64,000 nt of DNA from Ceriagrion tenellum (Eukaryota > Arthropoda > Insecta > Odonata > Coenagrionidae). Position numbers and translations under genes: made by a program. The notes under the pieces were generated by a model. That model ran no database searches. It was given only the letters and a program-made list of their open reading frames with translations, and was not told where the DNA came from. Location of the stretch: the NCBI GenBank assembly GCA_963169105.1, contig OY720644.1:1075001-1139000 (forward strand), written 5' to 3'. This document shows, in pieces, positions 57,433 to 64,000 of this stretch. Numbering within the stretch: position 1 is the first letter of the stretch; every line of letters begins with the position of its first letter.

Positions 57433-58615
57433 CTGAATATGTTCCAAGAGAAAGCAAAATTAATTAAATCATGAAAAATTACAATGAATTAACTTACCTT
57501 CTCAAAAACTAGCAACAGAGGAGGTTGTAGAAAATACATGGCAACAAAATAACCGTGGTTAAGTGCAGTCCTTACAAAAATTCAAAACAGTGACCTTGAA
57601 AAAATATGACAATTTCCAGTGATGTCCTAATTCAGCAGAAATACAGGGTTAAAACACCCATTAAAACTTAAGACAACATAAAAAAAAACCCATGTAGAGG
57701 TCTAAAGAAAGAGGAATATTTTGTTATATTCTTGGGAACATTCATGTTCTTAGAATTAACCAGGAAGTTTTAACATGCATATCTTTAAATAATGAAAAAT
57801 AATCATTACTTGGTTGTTGAGTTGGTTTTAGCACAATTGCAAACAAATCTAAGTATTTGGCAACAAAGTCATATTTAAAAAGATATATATTACCTTAAAA
57901 GAAACAAATACAAAAAAAAGAGCTCCAAAATAATCTTAACTCAAAAATATCATAAGAAATGTTTAGGCATACATATTCACATCACGGTCAAATGAAATTT
58001 CACATTAGATAAAATAATATTTTCATATAATGATGCATTCAAAAGAGTACCATCCTTTTTTAAACATGTTCCCTTCCTGGAGCTTTACCTCTGAGCCTAG
58101 ACAGAGGATTAGTTTAATGCAGGCAAGATGTAAAGGCAATAAACTATGGATGCCCACATAACCAATCTTCATAATATCTTCAGCAAACAATTGAGTTTAG
58201 ACTCCCTATGTCCACATAGCACACTCCATTAATCATAGCTTTCCTCTCTCAATTCCTATAAATGGCTGGGCTTCTTAACACTTTACACACTGTTGGTAAC
58301 ACATTGGGTGGTATGTAGACATATATGGCAGTATGTACCTACTGCAAAGGCTCAATTCAAAGAAGTACCTATCAGCCATAATTCGAAGGAAAACACTTGA
58401 AACATTTCATATTTTTTAATTGAAAAGTATTCTGGTTTTTACTTCTACTTATAGATAGAAAGAAGATGTTTCATGCATCCCAATTGACTATGTACCCTCA
58501 ATGAGCCAAGCAAGACAAATTAAAGAGTTTTGGATGCTCTAACGGAGAACTTGCAAGGTTTTTGACAGCAATTTTAACTCATGCATCATATAGATTACCA
58601 AACTCGTTCCATATA
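57433..58615. other. Upstream intron sequence of the RPRD2-like gene, no feature seen
   Basis: AT-rich and without ORFs of note; it lies between the penultimate exon and the Tigger-like element. Confidence 0.4.
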
Positions 58616-58971
58616 CAGTAGAAACACAAAATTACGAAACTCGAAATTACGAAATTTTGATTTTACGAAGCAAATTCTTCGGTACCGACCAAAAGGGTAT
58701 CTAAATGCATGTAACAGTATGCGATATTACAAAAGATGAAGGGTCACAGCAGCATTTTTTAGGCGCTCCTTGTCAGAGTGAAGACATTGATCATTGTTGC
58801 AGAACACATTATGCACTCAATGTGACATATATAAACGATAATACATTTTTCAATGCTGCAGTAGTTAGGACGACATTAATAATCAAATTAATATCAAAGG
58901 TCAAAGTTAATCAATGGCATACTAGTTCAAAAAATATGACACCAAACGGACGAAATTATTTGTTATCGCAA

Positions 58972-59220
58972 GTCCGGAGTTACCGACAACGAGTAAAAAA
59001 ACATGAATTAATCTAATACAAACATATGCACCCGTGGGAGACGAATTGCTACTACCAGCATTTTACTCTCGAGTTCACGAGTAACTCTTATCATGAGTCC
59101 AGAGTTACCGACAACAAGTAAAAAATGTGAATCATTCGGATACCAACATACTCGCCAATGGGAGACTAATTGCTACTACCAGCCTTTTCCTCTCGTGATT
59201 CCTGGCATTTTTTCGTACCC
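58972..59220. repeat. Two tandem copies of a 125-bp unit
   Basis: GTCCGGAGTTACCGACAACG at 58972 and GTCCAGAGTTACCGACAACA at 59097 begin two copies that also share GGGAGACGAATTGCTACTAC near the end. They lie inside the Tigger-like element. Confidence 0.75.
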
Positions 59221-59696
59221 ATTTTTCCCTAACATAAATCCATGATGAGCATTCCCAAATCGTTTGCTGCGCGTGTGTGCTCAAAAACGTAGACAGAGTT
59301 CGGAGATGATGCCATATCATTCGAGTGGTAAATTCAGTCAAGAATATCAACCAAGGAAGCTATTTTTCAAACAATATCAGACTGATTACACTCAACCTTG
59401 CTCCATGGCATAATCATTCCGGCTGGCAGTAGTTATCATTGAAAAACTCATGTTTAATTAACCATCCATATTTGAAAGTTTTGATGAGGTCGTTGAGCAA
59501 GGTTCTTCGTAAGCATTGCCCTTCCCTTCCTCTATCGCCAACAGCCAAGAAAACCAGAGAAAATACGAGTTGGCTTGATTCATACGACCACTGAGTTTGA
59601 TGCACATTAATTCTAAAGGATGACTAGTTTTGGGTACATGTGCAATCAATGGGAAAAAACGCTCAAGTACAAATATTTAATTGTCAATTTTAATGT

Positions 59697-60025
59697 TTAG
59701 GAAGAGGTACTGGATGAAATGCCTATCGAGATAAGAGGTTTGACTAGTGATTTCCAAAATAACTTGTCGCAAGTTGGCAGTTCATTGGTTGCAATCTCCA
59801 GAGATATTTGTCGATGGATGATGATCTCCAAGCTTGTGTAGATCGAACGCTGCAGCCGCCGACTGAAGAACCCGTGGCAGGGCTCAGTAAGGATGGCAGC
59901 AATGAAGACGAAAATGACCAAGTCCTCATCTCTCCCAAAAAGAACGAAGTTTTGCTCGCTTTTGGTACATTACATCGATTCCAAATTATTAATGTCGACT
60001 CCCAGTTCAGTTTGCATTTTTCCTA
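59697..60025 (+). pseudogene. Possible Tigger transposase C-terminal remnant
   Basis: Two overlapping frames give EEVLDEMPIEIRGLTSDFQN and then MSMDDDLQACVDRTLQPPTE with SPKKNEVLLAFGTLHRF. The final block resembles the EALxALETLRRF end of pogo/Tigger/jerky transposases, and its place inside Tigger-type ends supports this. The catalytic core is not recognisable. Confidence 0.4.
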
Positions 60026-62184
60026 ATTAGAGGCCATTGTGGAAGCGACTATGGAGCATAGCAAAGTGCAAAAACAAATATCTGATTTTTTTGTTAAATA
60101 AGAGATTCGGTCGACAGGAGAACTGAAGTATATTTATAATAAACATTCATTCGTATTTCCTCTTGACTTAGTATTCCCTGATTCCCTTTTCTGAAGTTGT
60201 CGCAATGGATTGGAAAGTTAGCAAATGCGAAATGAAAATGCTCGCCCATTCCCATATTCTTTTTCCCCACTCGGCAATCCCCATCAGAAAAATTCACCCA
60301 GCTTTCCATCTCCGCTGCTTCAAAACCCCGGCTTATTCTCCCCCATTCTCTTTCTCACTAGCTGCAAACCTAGCAAATGCTTCCCTTCCCTTCCCTCCCG
60401 CACTGGTCATATTTCTCCCTCAAGGACCTTCCATGTCCACCTTCCCTGCTCCAGCCCACCAACTCTACAGGTGAGCATGAGCCATTCCCCTCACACCGAA
60501 GCCTCCCGTGCCGGCCCTTCAGAAGATCAGGCCCCTTCGTGTCCCCCCTCCTCCCACCTGCTCAATACTAGGTCAGGATGCGATGTCCCCAGCTGACTCT
60601 TGGGTCCTTTAAGATGTCCCCCCCCCCTTCCCCACTATCAAGGAATTTGTACAAGCCAATGTGTCTAACACAGCCAAAATATTGTTTTGTGGGCATATCT
60701 TGATTGATGATAAAATCCCCTCCCTCTCCAGAGTCATGTCCTCCCTCTCCGCCGACCCAGCCGGTTGAGGTGAGAGTGGAGGAAGACAGGATGTGACTAT
60801 TGGGCATTAAGCTGAAGATTCATTCTATGTTCATTCTTCGCACGCATCTCTTGGCCCTGACTTACAGCTAGATCAACCTCCCTAGTGACGTAAGATACTC
60901 CCGAGGCCATGGGTTTCGAAGATGTTTCTGTGAGAGGGTGAATGGGGTAACCCCCACAGCGAAGGGGAAAGGAGAGTGAGACAGCAGATTCCAGCTGGGT
61001 GCGTGGCCTGACCTGGAGCTGCAATGCTCAGATGAAAATCGTATGCAGAGGAAAAACGATAAGCAAAAATATCCCACTTGTTAATTCAATATCAAATCTT
61101 TATATGAAGTCTGAGATTTAATGAATGAGGAGCAGGCGACCTAATCTGAACAGAAGCACAACTGAAGCTTTCGCATTGCTGAGTGAAAAAAGAAAATTAT
61201 TGATTTGTAATGTTAGCACCATTAGTAGCCGATTAAGTGTAAAAAGAACTACCTCATCTTCACCATTGAAGTGCGTGGCTAGTGCAATAACTTTTGAAAG
61301 GAGGTACAGATTTAGCTGGACTACTCTCGAGGCTCTTCTTCCAGCTCCATCATATTGGAAATAACCACTCACTAATAAGCTCAATCCATGGGAGAATAAT
61401 GATTGTGACTTCACAAAATTAACAGGCATGTCATTTTTTGTACAAAATATATAACATGCATGCATGGTATAGAATCCGCGAGAGAATCTTTTCACCATCT
61501 TAGCTTAATATAGGTACATATATTATGCCTGACATGGAGCATATCAAAAATATTCTTATATCGAAAATATATTCCTCAAATTTCTACATTCGGTGCAAAT
61601 GATCACGCAAGTCACACACTACCTTAGTGTACGCATAAATCAATATTACTAGTATCACAATACATCGCTCATGGAAGTTATGAGTTCTCTAGTTAAGAAA
61701 TGACAGAAAAATGTGCTATGAAGCATCCTAGGCAGTCCAAACTGTGCCAAAATTTTGCAAAGACTTTGCAAAGAAAGAGATTGCCTTATCTCTTACTCAT
61801 TGCAAAAAAAAACGAAAAGTTATTTGTTTAGATGCAGATTTCCACGAGGCATGGATGAAGTTTAATTCTTCTGATTTCCGGGATTTCCGCCGTGAAAAGA
61901 ATGAAGCAGCAGAAATCCTGAAAATCGGAAGCGTCTACCTCCGAAAGGTTATTTGTATTCACATTTATGCACCCTGTTGGCATGAAAACAAATTTAAATT
62001 AACTTTTAAAAACTATAACTACATAAATCATGCGAGTACGTCACATGAGTGCATCGTAATTTAAGGAAACAAAAAAATTGCTTCATCTCAATGCTCTTGA
62101 AAGATACTCGTTCATAGGAAATTATACATTAAGAAATGCAGATTTTTCCCGTCCCGTTGACTTTGTAATTTCGGATCTCTACTG

Positions 62185-62460
62185 TATATCCTTTCCTTTC
62201 ACCTGAGTGACCCATATTTATTGAACTACAGTGCATTGGAAAGATGATAGCTTCAAACAAAGCTTTTCACACGCCATTTTGGAAGTTATACATGTGACAT
62301 CACACCAGCCATCCACCATAAGAGATACCAGCAAATGGTTAAGAGTATTGCTGTTCACTTTCCACTCACTAATCTTTAGCCTCCAGTTAGTTCATTGCAA
62401 TCTTGCATCTGAGTTTCAGAAAGTTTTTATGTATTATGATGTACACGATTTTTTTAAAGG
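62185..62460. other. Short spacer, no feature
   Basis: Separates the Tigger-like element from the piggyBac-like MITE; one short ORF without motif. Confidence 0.35.
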
Positions 62461-62464
62461 TTAA

Positions 62465-62708
62465 CCCTTTGAGTGTGGCATAACGTGATATCACGTCATG
62501 GCTGTCTTTATGCTGGTGCTGATGGCGTGATATTGTGTCATGGGTACCGAGTGTGTTCCATCTTTCACTAGGGAACTTTCACTAGGCCCCCTTGTGAAAG
62601 CTGGAACACTCATGGTACCCATGACGTGATATCTCATCATCAGTGTTAAGACAACCATGACGTGACTTTGAGTGCGGCATGACATCACGCCATGCCGCAC
62701 TCAAGGTT
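62465..62708. repeat. piggyBac-like MITE flanked by TTAA
   Basis: TTAA at 62461-62464 is followed by CCCTTTGAGTGTGG, and the right end (CCGCACTCAAGGTT) is its imperfect reverse complement followed by TTAA at 62709-62712. Long imperfect arms with repeated ACGTGATATCACGTC blocks fold back on each other. TTAA flanks and CCC ends are piggyBac hallmarks. No ORF is present. Confidence 0.7.
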
Positions 62709-62712
62709 TTAA

Positions 62713-64000
62713 CGATTTATAAGCTGATCAGCATGGAAGTTTGTGCCGAGTCCGTTATTCTGCCTGTAGGTGACAATAAAGTTACGATTGAGTACTTAAA
62801 ATGAAGTGCAACATGTACACATAGTCCAAAATACAAACTGATAAATCACTTCACTAAGTATTCACAGTGATTTACCCAAAACATGAATATATTAATTGCT
62901 GCAGTAATGCAACATTCTTAGCAATGTTAAGCCCAGGGATGATCTTTACGAGAAGATCAATTCTAAAATTCATTGCAGTTCCATTAGGAAAAATTACATA
63001 GATAGTGCAATAGGACGTGTGCGACAGCAAATATTGAAAAATGTATGCATAGTGAAGTGCGAAATATGTCTGTAACATGAAGTAATGACAAAAAATTGTG
63101 AGTCTAGCCCCGCGATCATCAAAGGCTCAAACGAGGAGAAAATGCTAAATCAATGTTGAGGCCACTAACGACACAATAGTTTTCCCAAAGAGAAATGTGG
63201 GAAAAGTGTAACGATTTTCTCTCCCATAGGCCCGAGTTCGCAAAAAAAGTTTAACTCAAGAATTTTGTTCCTATTCAATACTTAGCATTAAGACATGTTT
63301 GTTAACACCATGCATGTCCCTGCAAGTACTTTATAGGACAGATGCGAGGACAAATGTTCCGTATCATAATATGGGCTATTTTATGTCCACAAGTTCATTC
63401 ATTAGAGTAATTTTGGGTGTTAATATGATGCAATTTTAATGGTGATCGTGTTTACCCATCTACTCATGCATAACAATGGCTTTATGCGCATATTGTAATT
63501 AATTGCTATGGTGGTGTGGGTGTATCACAGCATTGGGAGCATCAAACTCAAGTGTAGCAAAAGATCGAGGCCCTTCTGGGTAATTTTTTTTCATCAAATG
63601 TGTTTTGGAAACAACATAGGATTCCCAATCCCAAACCCGTGCAATGGTAACTACATCATTTTAAACTTTCAAACTATTACCTAGAACTTCAACTAAACCT
63701 TCAGAGAGAGTATACCTAGTAATCAATTTTGGGATTCTAAGGTTATTATGCCGGATTGACAGTTAACAGGAGGAAGATGAGTCCTTGGCTGAACATTTTC
63801 ATATTTTGAAATCCTGGGGTACTTTTTCGGGAAGAGGGAAAGAGAGCTCCAATCAGTCGTGGGTCTCCATGAATATCACTGACAATGGATAAGGATTTGA
63901 ATTTTTAACGCCAAGCAATGTATTTACATTGAATTTCCTAACAATTATACTCAAATGCTGATTTTTGTAAATCAACACATAATTCATTCACCGTGAAGGG
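62713..64000. other. No recognisable gene
   Basis: AT-rich to the window end; the 62872-63078 minus ORF has no motif. It may still be intron of the RPRD2-like gene. Confidence 0.4.

Larger units (their letters stand above)
58616..62184 (+). mobile_element. Tigger/pogo-like DNA transposon, 3.6 kb, decayed
   Basis: CAGTAGAAACACAAAATTAC at 58616, preceded by TA, and the reverse complement of CAGTAGAGATCCGAAATTAC ending at 62184, followed by TA, are typical Tigger ends with a TA duplication. The inside has a C-terminal transposase trace (59697-60025), a 125-bp tandem duplication, and C-rich sequence near 60250-60780 that may be a later insertion. No intact transposase remains. Confidence 0.65.

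Noticed and set aside
58972..59220. Start of a CRISPR or satellite array
   Set aside because: Only two copies of 125 bp without spacer structure, inside a DNA transposon.
60205..60596. Proline/serine-rich ORFs as a host exon
   Set aside because: Low-complexity C-rich sequence inside the Tigger-like element, open in several frames at once, with no splice sites that fit.

Overview
The window reads as nuclear DNA of an animal, most likely an arthropod and probably an insect with a large, transposon-rich genome. It is AT-rich, has no dense ORF packing and no bacterial operons, and carries an intron-containing gene with animal splice sites. Transposable elements fill it: Tx1/L1-type, CR1/L2-type and RTE-type non-LTR retrotransposons, tRNA-derived SINEs, hAT, mariner, Tigger/pogo-like, PIF/Harbinger-like, piggyBac-like and RAG1/Transib-like DNA transposons, a Ty3/gypsy scrap, and many foldback (MITE-like) repeats. 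The species cannot be fixed from the sequence alone.

Layout. 1-2827 is the 3' part of a Tx1/L1-like LINE (+ strand). 3060-9023 is the 3' end of an old RTE-family LINE (+), split by a complete 5.6 kb CR1/L2-like element (-) that has ORF1 (coiled coil plus SGNH esterase), ORF2 (endonuclease plus reverse transcriptase) and a 6-bp target duplication. 9024-13300 holds a foldback repeat, a mariner remnant, a BED-finger hAT remnant joined in frame to a gypsy integrase tail, and a 371-bp tandem duplication. 14549-16407 is a broken RAG1/Transib-like transposase ending in a BESS/MADF-like tail. 16746-18768 is a nested non-autonomous transposon. 20053-20263 is a tRNA-Ser-derived SINE. 20720-22335 is a second RTE copy split by a 1.2 kb Harbinger-like element with a TTA duplication. 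22336-29116 is mostly featureless, with two foldbacks. 29125-30242 is a short hAT element that keeps only a BED-finger exon. 30561-30748 is a near-perfect palindrome. 31005-35010 holds a decayed, nearly full-length RTE copy, split by a SINE-like element with two inverted tRNA-like heads, and then another RTE 3' fragment. 36703-38381 is a fairly young 5'-truncated RTE-type LINE (-).

The only likely host gene is on the minus strand. Its terminal coding exon is 45965-48547, an upstream exon is 57310-57432, and the intron between them is 8.8 kb. It encodes a proline-rich, RG-tailed nuclear-type protein resembling the C-terminal part of RPRD2, an RNA polymerase II CTD-associated factor. Its 5' exons, including any CID domain, would lie beyond 57432 and probably outside the window. 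A 3.6 kb Tigger-like element and a piggyBac-like MITE sit upstream of these exons.

Two observations stand out. Several unrelated foldback repeats carry the same hammerhead-ribozyme-like core (CTGAWGA, helix, GAAAC, then a short palindrome ending in C); the copy at 27873-27918 also has a perfect 6-bp helix I. The CR1-like element has no usable ATG for ORF2, and its ORF1 ends one codon after a canonical -1 slippery heptamer (T TTT TTA) that leads exactly into the ORF2 frame.
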